Source: Nocardioides sp. Arc9.136 (GTDB taxonomy: Bacteria; Actinomycetota; Actinomycetes; Propionibacteriales; Nocardioidaceae). From it: a stretch of DNA of 64,000 nt. The stretch spans positions 1,798,001 through 1,862,000 of the forward strand of contig NZ_CP113431.1 of the NCBI RefSeq assembly GCF_030506255.1. The letters are read 5' to 3'. The position numbers and the translations under genes are program-made. Shown here one piece after another: positions 26,491 to 34,688 of this stretch (the stretch's first letter is position 1; every line of letters begins with the position of its first letter). The notes beneath the pieces are model-generated. The model saw nothing but the letters and a program-made list of their open reading frames with translations, made no database searches and had not been told where the DNA came from.

Positions 26491-26528
26491 CGGCGTACGT
26501 CGCGGGGTCGTCCTGGGTCGGTCCTGGA

Positions 26529-27160
26529 TCAGTCTGTTGTCGCGAGGAGGCCGCCGCCGAGCAGGCCGAGCCCGGCGCCGGTGGTGCGGTCCCACCACCG
26601 CCGGACGCGGTCGCGGCGGAGCAGCCCGCCGAGCCTCGCGCCGACGAGCACCACGGCGGCCCAGGCCACCAGGCCGAGGAGCACGTCCAGGGCGCCCAGC
26701 ACGCTGACCTGCACCCAGGTCGGGGCCGGGCCGGAGACGAACTGCGGCAGCACGGCGGCGAAGAACAGCACGGCCTTGGGGTTCAGCAGGTTGGTCAGGA
26801 AGCCCTGGAGGAAGCTGGACCGGTCGGCGTGCGGTGCGTCGGTCCTCGGCTGCTCGGCGCTCCCCGCGGGCGCCGCTCCCCGGAAGGTCGGGACGACCAG
26901 GCGGCCGGCGAGGTAGAGCAGGTACAGGCCGCCGAGCACCCGCACCGTCGTGAGGAGGTCCGGGTGCCGCGACAGGAGCACCGACAGGCCGACCACCGAC
27001 AGCAGGACGTGCACGCAGAGCCCGAGCTGGGCCCCCAGTGCCGCCGCCACCCCGAGCCGCCGGCCCCGCGTGGCCGCCCGGAGATCACGACGAAGTCGGG
27101 CCCCGGCACGAGGTAGGCCAGCAGCACCACGCCGACGAAGGTCACCCAGCTCACGTCCAC
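26529..27160 (-). pseudogene. LysE family amino-acid exporter with a single-base frameshift
   Basis: The first 27 codons from GTG 27160 encode VTFVGVVLLAYLVPGPDFVVIS, the N-terminus of a LysE/RhtB exporter. The rest of the family sequence (VAAALGAQLGLCVHVLL, GFLTNLLNPKAVLFF) lies in another frame ending at 26529. The total length is 632 bases, one short of a multiple of three. Adding one base in the CCC/GG stretch near 27080 would restore a 210-residue protein of normal family length. It is either a recent pseudogene or a sequence error. An intact version would export basic or neutral amino acids or homoserine-like compounds. Confidence 0.8.
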
Positions 27161-27242
27161 GGACGTGCGGTACCCAGCGCGGTCGGCGGCAGCGGGGGAG
27201 GAGCGGACCCCTCGAACCGGCCGGTGGTGGCCGCCGGACCGC

Positions 27243-29246
27243 TCAGCGGGTCGCGCGCAGGTCCGTGAAGGCGTCGAGGTAGGCCTGCACGGCCGCGGGG
27301 TCGCTCACCTCGAGCGTGAGCGCGCTGCTGGTCGCCGCGCTGTCGGTCCACACCGGGCCGCCGACCCAGGCCCGGCTCGCGCCGTCGGCGCCGCCGTACC
27401 GTCCGGAGACGACCAGGCTGGTCTGCGCCACCTTGGCGACGGCCACGGGAACTCCGGCAGCGGTCAGGCGCTGGCGCACGCCGCTGAGGACACCGGGGCC
27501 GGTCACGGTCGAGACGTCGCAGCCGGCGCGGCGCAGCTCGGCGAGCCGGTCGGCGATGACCCGCCCCCGCTCTCCGGCCCAGGACCGCACGACCGCGCGC
27601 ACCACGGTGGGTGCCTGGGTGCCGCCGCACCCGACGCCCGCGAGGGCGTCGACGACGGGGTCGCCCTCCGCGGGGGAGGCGCCGGTCCCGGCCGCCGGTG
27701 CGGTCGGGGTGGTGGGTGCGGTCGGGGTGGTGGGGTCGGTCGGGGTGGTGGGGTCGGTCGGGGTGGTGGGAGGCAGGACCACGCCCGCGGCGGCCGCCAG
27801 GCGGTCGACCTCGGCGGTGTACGCCGCGTGGGTCGCCGGGTCGGTCGACAGGAACGCCGTCGTCCAGCCGGTGGTGCTCGCGGAGCTCGCGGGGGCGCTG
27901 CCCACGACGGTGAGGGGAGTGGTGCGCGCCAGCCGGTCGACCGTGATCACCTCGAGCTCGTGGCGCCCGCCGCCCAGGCACTCCGTGCCGCAGACCAGCG
28001 CGTACGACGTGGGGTCGGTGTCGTCCGCGGTGCCGGTGCCGAGGGCGGTCTGGAGGCGCGCGAGGCTGTCGCTCGTGCCGCCGGCGACGACCCGCACGGC
28101 GACGCCCTCGGCCGCGGCACCGGCGAGGGCCGCCTCGAGGAGCGGGTCGGTCAGCCGGGCGGTGGCGAGCCGGACGAGGTCGCCAGGCTCGGCGTTCCGG
28201 ATCGCGCGGAGCTGGCGGTCGCGCACGGCCGTCTGCTCGGCGGGCGTGCCGGACGGGTCGTTGAAGACCGGCCCGTCGGTCAGCAGCGACGCCGGCTGGT
28301 AGGTCACGACGACCGGGTCGTGGTCGGAGGCGAAGCCACGCACCACGCGGCGGCTGGTGGGCGCCAGGCCGCCGGCGTCGCGCACGGTCATCGTGTAGTC
28401 CAGCAGCGACGTCGGCCCGCGGGAGCCGGTCAGTGGCATGTCGAAGCGGACGAGCGCGCCGAGGGCGCTGGTCGGCAGCCCCGCGTTGCGACGCCGACGG
28501 TCGGCGAGGTAGTTGACGTTCAGGTCACCGCCCGCGAACACGTGCTCGGTCGTCGTGAACACGTGCTCGATCTCGGCCCGCAGCAGCTGCAGGTGCTTGC
28601 GCAGGCGGGGGATGCGGCGCATGTCCGAGAGCCGGGCGTCCTTCGACGCCTGGGCGATCGTGTGGGTGTTGACCAGCCCGAAGACCTCGCCCGTGGCGAT
28701 CTCGCGCAGCCGCACCGAGTTGATGTAGCGCGCGGGGGTGACGCCCGGCTCCGACCCGTGAACCTTGATCGTCCGGCCGTCGAGCAGCCGGAAGCGGGCC
28801 CGGTCCCAGATGATCGGGATCGCCCCGCCGCCGGTGGTCGGCATGTACCAGCCCCAGTCGGCCGCCTGCAGCACGCTCATCAGGTTGCGACGGTCCTCGG
28901 CGTCGGAGAACTCCTGGAGGCCGCCCGCGTCGCCGAGGGTCAGCGCGCGACGTACGTCGGCCATGGCCCCGGCCGGCCGCAGGCAGTGGCAGACGTTGAA
29001 GGTGAAGGCACGGAACGGCGCGCTCGTGACCGGCTCGGCCGGCACCGTGACGGGGACCGTGGCCTGGCTCGTCGGGGTCGCCTGGGTCGTGGGAGCGGCG
29101 GCGGTGGCCGGCGCGGCCAGCCCGACCCCGAGGAGCAGGGCTGCCGTTCCGGCCGTTAGCGACCTCGTCAGGGACCTCGTCAGCGGTCCGGTCGGCGCGG
29201 GACGCCACACGTCCCGCAGCCGTCGCGCCTGGTCCTGAGCCGTCAT
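27243..29246 (-). CDS. Secreted endonuclease/exonuclease/phosphatase domain fused to a degenerate PLD-like module
   Basis: The 667-residue protein has a signal peptide (about residues 25-50, ending APATAAAP) and an EEP-type hydrolase domain (about 75-345). That domain shows FTFNVCHCL, LQEFSDAED, VNTHTI, GGDLNVNY and the terminal GFASDHDPVVVTY, so metal and catalytic residues are largely kept. Two phospholipase-D-like repeats follow (about 375-520 and 555-667), joined by a PTTPTDP repeat linker. In neither repeat is a true HxKxxxxD motif visible: RHELEVIT and AVAKVAQTS stand where it would be. The EEP half may be a secreted nuclease or phosphodiesterase; the PLD half looks non-catalytic. AGGAGG lies five bases before ATG 29246, which fixes the start. 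Confidence 0.8.
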   Translation of the reverse strand: MTAQDQARRLRDVWRPAPTGPLTRSLTRSLTAGTAALLLGVGLAAPATAAAPTTQATPTSQATVPVTVPAEPVTSAPFRAFTFNVCHCLRPAGAMADVRRALTLGDAGGLQEFSDAEDRRNLMSVLQAADWGWYMPTTGGGAIPIIWDRARFRLLDGRTIKVHGSEPGVTPARYINSVRLREIATGEVFGLVNTHTIAQASKDARLSDMRRIPRLRKHLQLLRAEIEHVFTTTEHVFAGGDLNVNYLADRRRRNAGLPTSALGALVRFDMPLTGSRGPTSLLDYTMTVRDAGGLAPTSRRVVRGFASDHDPVVVTYQPASLLTDGPVFNDPSGTPAEQTAVRDRQLRAIRNAEPGDLVRLATARLTDPLLEAALAGAAAEGVAVRVVAGGTSDSLARLQTALGTGTADDTDPTSYALVCGTECLGGGRHELEVITVDRLARTTPLTVVGSAPASSASTTGWTTAFLSTDPATHAAYTAEVDRLAAAAGVVLPPTTPTDPTTPTDPTTPTAPTTPTAPAAGTGASPAEGDPVVDALAGVGCGGTQAPTVVRAVVRSWAGERGRVIADRLAELRRAGCDVSTVTGPGVLSGVRQRLTAAGVPVAVAKVAQTSLVVSGRYGGADGASRAWVGGPVWTDSAATSSALTLEVSDPAAVQAYLDAFTDLRATR

Positions 29247-29351
29247 CACTGCCTCCTGCTGGGGCGGTGGGGCGCCCCTCGTCGGACGGCCGGGACGCCG
29301 TCGCCGGTAGATCACACCAGTCACACCCGTTACACGACAAGCGGATCCGGC

Positions 29352-29371
29352 GAACTACGGGCCTGTAGTTC
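29352..29371. terminator. Candidate hairpin after the small secreted-protein gene
   Basis: GAACTAC and GTAGTTC are separated by six bases, with CCGG/CGG pairing beyond. Read on the minus strand it lies about 37 bases after the stop of the 122-codon gene and before the promoter of the EEP fusion, the position of a terminator. It could instead be an operator. Confidence 0.45.
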
Positions 29372-29407
29372 CGGGAGAGCGGGTGTGCCGATCGTGCCCC
29401 GCGCCGC

Positions 29408-29776
29408 TCAGCGGGGTCCGGCGTCGAGCGCCGGGCGGCATGGACCCGGCAGGCCCCTGCCGCCGGACGGGGGGTCGACGCAGACCGGGCGACCCGCTGC
29501 CGAGGGCGGACCCACCGTCGGCATCGGGACCGGCGGGCGCTCCGACCGCCAGCGCGGCATGGGGACCAGCGGGGTCCCTCCCGGCCGCGCCGTCGGGATG
29601 GGGACCGGCACGGGGACCGGGACCTCGAGGGACGGACCGGCGCCGGACAGTGGCTCCGCGCCGGCACCGACGTACGACGGCCAGGGCTCGGTGTCCGGCG
29701 CGCCCACGGCGGCCGGTGCGGCGAGGACCGCTCCGGTGGTGCAGGCGCAGCACAGCGCGCGGAACAGGGTCCTCAT
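29408..29776 (-). CDS. Small secreted proline-rich protein (hypothetical)
   Basis: The frame from ATG 29776 encodes a typical signal peptide (TLFRALCCACTTGAVLAAPAA) with a likely AxA cleavage near residue 27. A 95-residue proline- and glycine-rich mature part follows, with a VPVPVPVPIP run and three late cysteines. No domain is recognised. Only a weak ribosome-binding sequence is visible. A candidate hairpin follows the stop, and the signal peptide is unlikely to arise by chance, so it is kept as a probable gene. The opposite strand is open too, but its translation there is low-complexity. Confidence 0.5.
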   Translation of the reverse strand: MRTLFRALCCACTTGAVLAAPAAVGAPDTEPWPSYVGAGAEPLSGAGPSLEVPVPVPVPIPTARPGGTPLVPMPRWRSERPPVPMPTVGPPSAAGRPVCVDPPSGGRGLPGPCRPALDAGPR

Positions 29777-29888
29777 GTCCGTAGGACGCGCGGGCAGGGC
29801 CGCGGGTTGCACGGGCTCGTTCGGTGGAACCCGCGCGGTGGGTGTCCCCGTCAGAGGTCCGGAGCGACCACGGACGAGGAGCGGCGCG

Positions 29889-31169
29889 ATGGGTGAGGGA
29901 CGACGCAGCGGGCAGGAAACTGGTGGGGCGCCCGGACGACGCGGACGACCCCGGCGACCCCGGCGACCCCGGGCCACCTCGGCCGCGCTGGTGGTCGCCG
30001 TCTGCGTCGCCCCTTCGTTGGCGTCCTGCTCCGACGGGGAGGGGGCGGATGCGGCCGGTCGCCGGACGGTGCGCGCTGACCCCGTGAACCCCGCCGACCC
30101 CCACGGCCGTGCCGGGCCAGGGAGTGCCCCCGGCCCCCGCCGGGTGGGGGTCGGGGGCGTGACGGTGGCCGTCCCCGCGGCCTGGGGGACAGGCCTGACC
30201 CGCTGCCTGAAGCCGGTCGCGCCGACGGTCTACCTGGAGACGGGAGCCATGACCGACTGCGCCGACGAGCCGACCGACCGCGAGCGGCGCGTGCCGTCCC
30301 TCGCCGTCGTCGACCCCACGAGCGGGCTGGGGGAGGCGCTGCTGGCCCGGCTCCGGCCCGCGGGGGAGGTCGACGGTGACGGGGTGCTGGACAGCGGCCC
30401 CGGCTGCCTCCCGCACGTCCCGCTGCTGCCCGGACCGGAGCACGGCCGGGCGGAGTCGTGCTCGTCGGCCGTCGCGGTGCCGGAGGCGGGGGCCCTGTTC
30501 GTCGCCACCGCCTGGGGAGCGGAGGCGCAGGCGACGGTCGCGGGCATCCGGTCCTCCCTCGCGGTCCTGCCGCCGGGGTACATCACAGTGCCGCTGGCGG
30601 GACGAGGGTCGGCGTACACGCCGGGGACCGGCGCCCCGGCGGCCACGGTCCCCGCCCTCGCCTCGGCGATCGAGGACGCAGGCCTCCGGGTGGAGACGGT
30701 GAGGGACGGCCGCACCGACGTCCACGAGGGCACTTACCTCGGCGCCGACCCGCCGCTCGGCACGCCGCTCCCGCGCGGCGCGACCGTGACGCTCCGGCTG
30801 GCCTCCGGTGCCCATCCCGGCGGCCGCCCCGCCAGACAGCCCGGCGGCACCGGCGACCCGGCGTACCGCCGGTGGCTGGCTCGGGGCCCGCTGCCGGGGT
30901 GCGGCACCGACGAGAGGAAGCCGGAGGGCGACCTGGCCGACGAGCCCTACGCCGCCTGCCTCCGCGAGGCCCTCGCGGGCGGCACCGGCGCCGAGGCCGT
31001 CGTGACGACGACGACCCGCGAGGGAGACCCCGTCGTCAGCTACCTGCGTGTCACGCCGGCGGGCGACGTCGAACGCTACGTCGACTCGACCCAGGACGAC
31101 TTCGGGGTGCGCGGGTGGCGGTACCGGACCTGCCCCGACCTGGCCGCCGCCCTGCGGGGCGGCTGCTGA
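29889..31169 (+). CDS. Secreted lipoprotein with a PASTA-like domain
   Basis: The 426-residue protein has an unusually basic N-terminus (many Arg, residues 1-30), a hydrophobic segment and a lipobox LASC near residue 45. A PASTA-like repeat lies around residues 250-310: VPALASAIEDAGLRVETV, GTYLGADPPLGTPLPRGATV, TLRLASG. PASTA domains bind peptidoglycan or beta-lactams. The C-terminal 100 residues contain paired cysteines (LPGCGTDE, AACLREAL, RTCPDLAAAL) and a strand-rich segment without known homology. GAGGAG is seven bases before ATG 29889. It sits in the accessory stretch between the DUF3159 and ceoC genes. Confidence 0.75.
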   Translation: MGEGRRSGQETGGAPGRRGRPRRPRRPRATSAALVVAVCVAPSLASCSDGEGADAAGRRTVRADPVNPADPHGRAGPGSAPGPRRVGVGGVTVAVPAAWGTGLTRCLKPVAPTVYLETGAMTDCADEPTDRERRVPSLAVVDPTSGLGEALLARLRPAGEVDGDGVLDSGPGCLPHVPLLPGPEHGRAESCSSAVAVPEAGALFVATAWGAEAQATVAGIRSSLAVLPPGYITVPLAGRGSAYTPGTGAPAATVPALASAIEDAGLRVETVRDGRTDVHEGTYLGADPPLGTPLPRGATVTLRLASGAHPGGRPARQPGGTGDPAYRRWLARGPLPGCGTDERKPEGDLADEPYAACLREALAGGTGAEAVVTTTTREGDPVVSYLRVTPAGDVERYVDSTQDDFGVRGWRYRTCPDLAAALRGGC

Positions 31170-31174
31170 CCGGC

Positions 31175-31209
31175 CGCTCGCGCCGCCCCAGCCGGGGGAG
31201 CGGCGAGCG
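31175..31209. terminator. Hairpin between convergent lipoprotein and ceoC genes
   Basis: CGCTCG-CG-CCGC followed by a C-rich/G-rich centre pairs with GCGGCGAGCG, leaving a two-base bulge. It begins six bases after the lipoprotein stop and can end transcription from both sides. Confidence 0.6.
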
Positions 31210-31236
31210 CGGAGGTGGTCGACCTACGACGGGCCC

Positions 31237-31908
31237 TCAGCCGCCGTGGTTGGAGGGGGCGAGCAGCCGCTCCAGGGCGTCCTCGCCCTCGGCCGGCACC
31301 ACGAACAGGAGCTCGTCGCCCGACTCGACCGGCTGCTCGGCGTTCGGCACGTAGACCTGGCCGTCCCGCAGGATCGTGACCAGGGCGCAGTTCTCCGGCA
31401 GCGGGATCAGCCCGCTCGGCTTGCCGACGTACGGCGAGTCGGACGGGAGCGTCATCTCGACCAGGTTGGCGTTGCCCTGGCGGAAGGTGAACAGCCGCAC
31501 CAGGTCGCCGACCGTGACCGCCTCCTCGACGAGCGCGGACATGATCCGCGGGGTCGACACGTTCACGTCGACCCCCCACGCCTCGGTGAAGAGCCACTCG
31601 TTGTTCGGGTGGTTGACGCGGCCGACGGTCCGCGGCACGCCGAACTCGGTCTTGGCCAGCAGGGAGGTCACGAGGTTGACCTTGTCGTCCCCTGTTGCGG
31701 CGATGACGACGTCGCAGCGGTCCATCCGCGCCTCCTCCAGCGAGGAGAGCTCGCAGGAGTCGGCGAGCAGCCACTCGGCGTCGGGGACGCGCTCGGGCCG
31801 GATCGAGTCCGGGTTCTTGTCGATCAGCAGGACCTCGTGGCCGTTGTGGATCAGCTCTCGGGCGATGGAGCGGCCGACGGCTCCGGCTCCGGCGATGGCG
31901 ACGCGCAC
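31237..31908 (-). CDS. ceoC: TrkA-family potassium uptake protein CeoC (RCK)
   Basis: The 223-residue protein is a single RCK unit: an N-terminal Rossmann domain with GAGAVGRSIARELI and an acidic residue closing the second strand (LLIDKNPDS), then an RCK_C domain (about residues 135-215). RCK proteins bind NAD(H) or nucleotides and gate potassium channels or transporters at the membrane. GTG 31908 is preceded by AGGAGG and lies three bases after the ceoB stop, so both come from one transcript. In M. tuberculosis the homologous CeoB/CeoC pair supports K+ uptake. Confidence 0.9.
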   Translation of the reverse strand: MRVAIAGAGAVGRSIARELIHNGHEVLLIDKNPDSIRPERVPDAEWLLADSCELSSLEEARMDRCDVVIAATGDDKVNLVTSLLAKTEFGVPRTVGRVNHPNNEWLFTEAWGVDVNVSTPRIMSALVEEAVTVGDLVRLFTFRQGNANLVEMTLPSDSPYVGKPSGLIPLPENCALVTILRDGQVYVPNAEQPVESGDELLFVVPAEGEDALERLLAPSNHGG

Positions 31909-31911
31909 TGC

Positions 31912-32574
31912 TCAGTCCTCCTGCGGTCCGCGCTTGATGACCCTCATGGCGGTCTCGGCGTTCTCCTCGCGGACGACGAGGTGGATCAGGTCGCCCTCCT
32001 GGATCACGGTCTCGCGCTTGGGCAGCATGCCCTCGCCGAGCCGGTCGATCCACGCGATGCGGCTGCCGGTCTGCTCCTGGAAGTGGACCGTGCGGTGGCC
32101 GACCCACACCTCCGGCACCGGCACGTGGTCCACGCGGATCGTCCCCGAGGGGTCGCGGAAGTCCGGCTCCGCGCCGGCCGGCAGCAGGCGGCGGAGCACC
32201 TGGTCGGCGGTCCACTTCACCGTCGCGACCGTGGTGATGCCGAGCCGCTGGTAGACCTCCGCCCGGCCCGGGTCGTAGATGCGGGCCACGACCTGCTGGA
32301 TGCCGAACGTCTCCCGCGCGACACGCGCGGCGATGATGTTGGAGTTGTCGCCCGAGGAGACCGCGGCGAAGGCGTCGGCGCGGCGGATGCCGGCCTTCTC
32401 CAGGACCTCCTGGTCGAAGCCCACGCCGGCGACCTTGTCACCGTTGAAGCCGGGCCCCAGACGGCGGAACGCGTCGGGCTCGCTGTCGATGACGGAGACC
32501 GTGTGGTTGCGGTCCTCGAGGCTGCGGGCGAGGGTGGAGCCGACTCGGCCGCAGCCCATGATCACGACGTGCAC
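31912..32574 (-). CDS. ceoB: TrkA-family potassium uptake protein CeoB (RCK)
   Basis: The 220-residue RCK protein has the dinucleotide-binding GCGRVGSTLARSLE with VIDSEPDA, the conserved AVSSGDNSNIIAARVARE segment, and a C-terminal RCK_C domain with GEGMLPKRETVIQEGD. It likely assembles with CeoC into a ring that senses nucleotides and regulates K+ transport. TACGGT ends six bases before GTG 32574, a leaderless promoter. A KimA-like importer diverges from the same 68-base spacer, and no TrkH/TrkG membrane subunit is in the window. Confidence 0.92.
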   Translation of the reverse strand: MHVVIMGCGRVGSTLARSLEDRNHTVSVIDSEPDAFRRLGPGFNGDKVAGVGFDQEVLEKAGIRRADAFAAVSSGDNSNIIAARVARETFGIQQVVARIYDPGRAEVYQRLGITTVATVKWTADQVLRRLLPAGAEPDFRDPSGTIRVDHVPVPEVWVGHRTVHFQEQTGSRIAWIDRLGEGMLPKRETVIQEGDLIHLVVREENAETAMRVIKRGPQED

Positions 32575-32642
32575 GGGGGAACCGTACCCGCGCTCCGCCG
32601 CGAAGCATCGGGGAAGCCCGTTGAGAGGTACCGTTGCCGCCC

Positions 32643-34688
32643 GTGAGTGTCGGGGACGTCTCCAAGCGGATCCTGCTGGGGCGCAAGCTGAGGAGCTCGC
32701 AGCTGGGCGAGACGCTCCTGCCCAAGCGGATCGCGCTGCCGGTCTTCGCCAGCGACGCGCTGTCGTCGGTCGCGTACGCCCCGGACGAGGTCTTCATCAT
32801 GCTCTCCCTCGCGGGGGCGTCGGCGTACGTGTGGTCGTGGAAGATCGCGCTCGCCGTCGCGCTGGTGATGGCGGTCGTCGTGGCGTCGTACCGGCAGACC
32901 GTCCACGCCTACCCCTCGGGCGGTGGCGACTACGAGGTGGCGACGGTCAACCTCGGCCGCACCGCGGGCATGACCGTCGGCAGCGCGCTGCTGGTGGACT
33001 ACGTGCTCACGGTGGCGGTCTCGATCTCCTCGGGCGCGCAGTACGCCGCCGCGGCGATCCCGCCGCTCATCGGCCACGAGCCGACGGTGGCGGCCATCGC
33101 GGTGCTCGCGCTGATGGCGATGAACCTGCGCGGCATCCGGGAGTCCGGCACGTTCTTCGCGGTCCCCACCTACCTCTTCATGGTGGCCATCCTCGGCATG
33201 TGCGCCTTCGGGCTCGTCCGCCTCGCGATGGGCGACCTGCCCGACGTGGAGTCGGCGGGCCTGACCATCGAGCCCGAGCCGGGGCTCGACGAGCCGCTCA
33301 CCACGATCGGCCTGCTGATCCTGCTCGCGCGCGCCTTCTCGTCGGGGTGCGCGGCGCTGACCGGCGTCGAGGCGATCTCGAACGGCGTGCCCGCCTTCCG
33401 CCGGCCCAAGAGCAAGAACGCCGCCACGACGCTGCTGCTGCTCGGCCTGATCGCGATCTCGATGATGGTCAGCGTCATCGTGCTCGCCCGGCAGATGGGC
33501 ATCCGCTACGTCGACCCCCACGACCTCGACCGGCTGATGCAGGACGGTCAGCCCGTCGGCGCCGACTACGAGCAGCACGCGGTGATCGCGCAGATCGCCC
33601 GGGCGGTCTTCCAGGAGTTCTCGCCGGCGTTCTACCTCGTCGTCACCGTCACCGGCATCATCCTGGTGCTCGCCGCCAACACCGCCTTCAACGGCTTCCC
33701 GGTGCTCGGCTCGATCCTGGCCAAGGACGGCTTCGCGCCCCGCGCGTTCGGCTCGCGCGGCGACCGGCTGGCCTACAGCAACGGCATCGTGTTCCTCGCC
33801 GTCATGGCGATCGCCCTGATCTACGCCTTCGACGCCGAGACCACGCGGCTCATCCAGCTCTACATCGTCGGCGTCTTCGTGTCCTTCAACCTCAGCCAGC
33901 TCGGCATGATCCGGCACTGGACGCGCCACCTGCGCACCGAGCACGACCCCGCCGAGCGTCGGCGGATGGTCCGCTCGCGGGCCATCAACACCGTCGGGCT
34001 GTCCTTCACCGCCGTCGTCCTGGTCATCATCCTGGCGACCAAGTTCCTCGCGGGCGCCTGGATCACGATCCTGGCGATGGGCGCCTTCTTCCTCCTCATG
34101 CGAGCCATCCGCGGCCACTACGACCAGGTGGCCGAGGAGCTCGCCGCCGACGACGAGGACAAGGCGCTGCCGACCCGCGTCCACGCGATCGTGCTGGTCT
34201 CCAAGCTGCACAAGCCGACGCTGCGCGCGCTCGCCTTCGCCAAGGCGACCCGGCCCAACGTCCTCGAGGGCGTCTACGTCGACGTGGACGCCGAGGCCAC
34301 CTCCCGGCTGCTCACCGACTGGGACGACCGCGGCATCGAGGTGCCGCTCAAGGTGCTGCACTCGCCGTACCGCGAGCTGGTGCGCCCGGTCGTCGAGTAC
34401 GCCGGCGAGATCCGCAAGGCCAACCCGCGCGGCGTCGTCGCGGTCTACATCCCCGAGTACGTCGTCGGCCGCTGGTGGGAGCAGCTGCTCCACAACCAGA
34501 CCGCGCTGCGGCTCAAGGGGCGCCTGCTCTTCACCCCGGGTGTCATGGTCATCTCCGTGCCCTTCCAGCTGCGCTCCTCCGAGATCGCGCGCGAGCGCAA
34601 CCGTCGCGAGGCCGAGCGGGTCCGCCCCGGTGACCTCCGGCGCGGCCGGGTCTCCCGCCGCTCCGACGACCACCAGGTGCAGCGATGA
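32643..34688 (+). CDS. KimA-like APC-superfamily potassium importer
   Basis: The 681-residue permease has twelve membrane segments and a cytosolic C-terminal domain (from about 470). Its landmarks follow B. subtilis KimA: ASDALSSVAY, YRQTVHAYPSGGGDYEV, LLVDYVLTVAVSISSG, LLARAFSSGCAALTGVEAIS, ILVLAANTAFNGFPVLG and GDRLAYSNGIVFL. Aspartates and tyrosines in the first two motifs correspond to reported K+ ligands. The tail keeps HSPYRELVRP and LLHNQTALRLKGRLL. Annotation pipelines usually call it an amino-acid permease; the KimA likeness and the divergent ceoBC genes argue for K+/H+ symport. GTG 32643 is used; TTG 32634 is possible. The stop overlaps the methyltransferase start as ATGA. Confidence 0.85.
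   Translation: MSVGDVSKRILLGRKLRSSQLGETLLPKRIALPVFASDALSSVAYAPDEVFIMLSLAGASAYVWSWKIALAVALVMAVVVASYRQTVHAYPSGGGDYEVATVNLGRTAGMTVGSALLVDYVLTVAVSISSGAQYAAAAIPPLIGHEPTVAAIAVLALMAMNLRGIRESGTFFAVPTYLFMVAILGMCAFGLVRLAMGDLPDVESAGLTIEPEPGLDEPLTTIGLLILLARAFSSGCAALTGVEAISNGVPAFRRPKSKNAATTLLLLGLIAISMMVSVIVLARQMGIRYVDPHDLDRLMQDGQPVGADYEQHAVIAQIARAVFQEFSPAFYLVVTVTGIILVLAANTAFNGFPVLGSILAKDGFAPRAFGSRGDRLAYSNGIVFLAVMAIALIYAFDAETTRLIQLYIVGVFVSFNLSQLGMIRHWTRHLRTEHDPAERRRMVRSRAINTVGLSFTAVVLVIILATKFLAGAWITILAMGAFFLLMRAIRGHYDQVAEELAADDEDKALPTRVHAIVLVSKLHKPTLRALAFAKATRPNVLEGVYVDVDAEATSRLLTDWDDRGIEVPLKVLHSPYRELVRPVVEYAGEIRKANPRGVVAVYIPEYVVGRWWEQLLHNQTALRLKGRLLFTPGVMVISVPFQLRSSEIARERNRREAERVRPGDLRRGRVSRRSDDHQVQR

Noticed and set aside
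27700..27775. Intergenic DNA repeat
   Set aside because: The near-perfect GGGGTCGGT repeats encode the PTTPTDP linker of the EEP-PLD fusion, so they are coding.
29385..29888. Plus-strand extension of the PASTA lipoprotein upstream of 29889
   Set aside because: The extension is Gly/Thr-repetitive, and ATG 29889 has a GAGGAG site and precedes the signal sequence correctly.
32575..32642. c-di-AMP (ydaO-type) riboswitch before the KimA-like gene
   Set aside because: The 68-base divergent spacer is too short and shows none of the conserved riboswitch elements.
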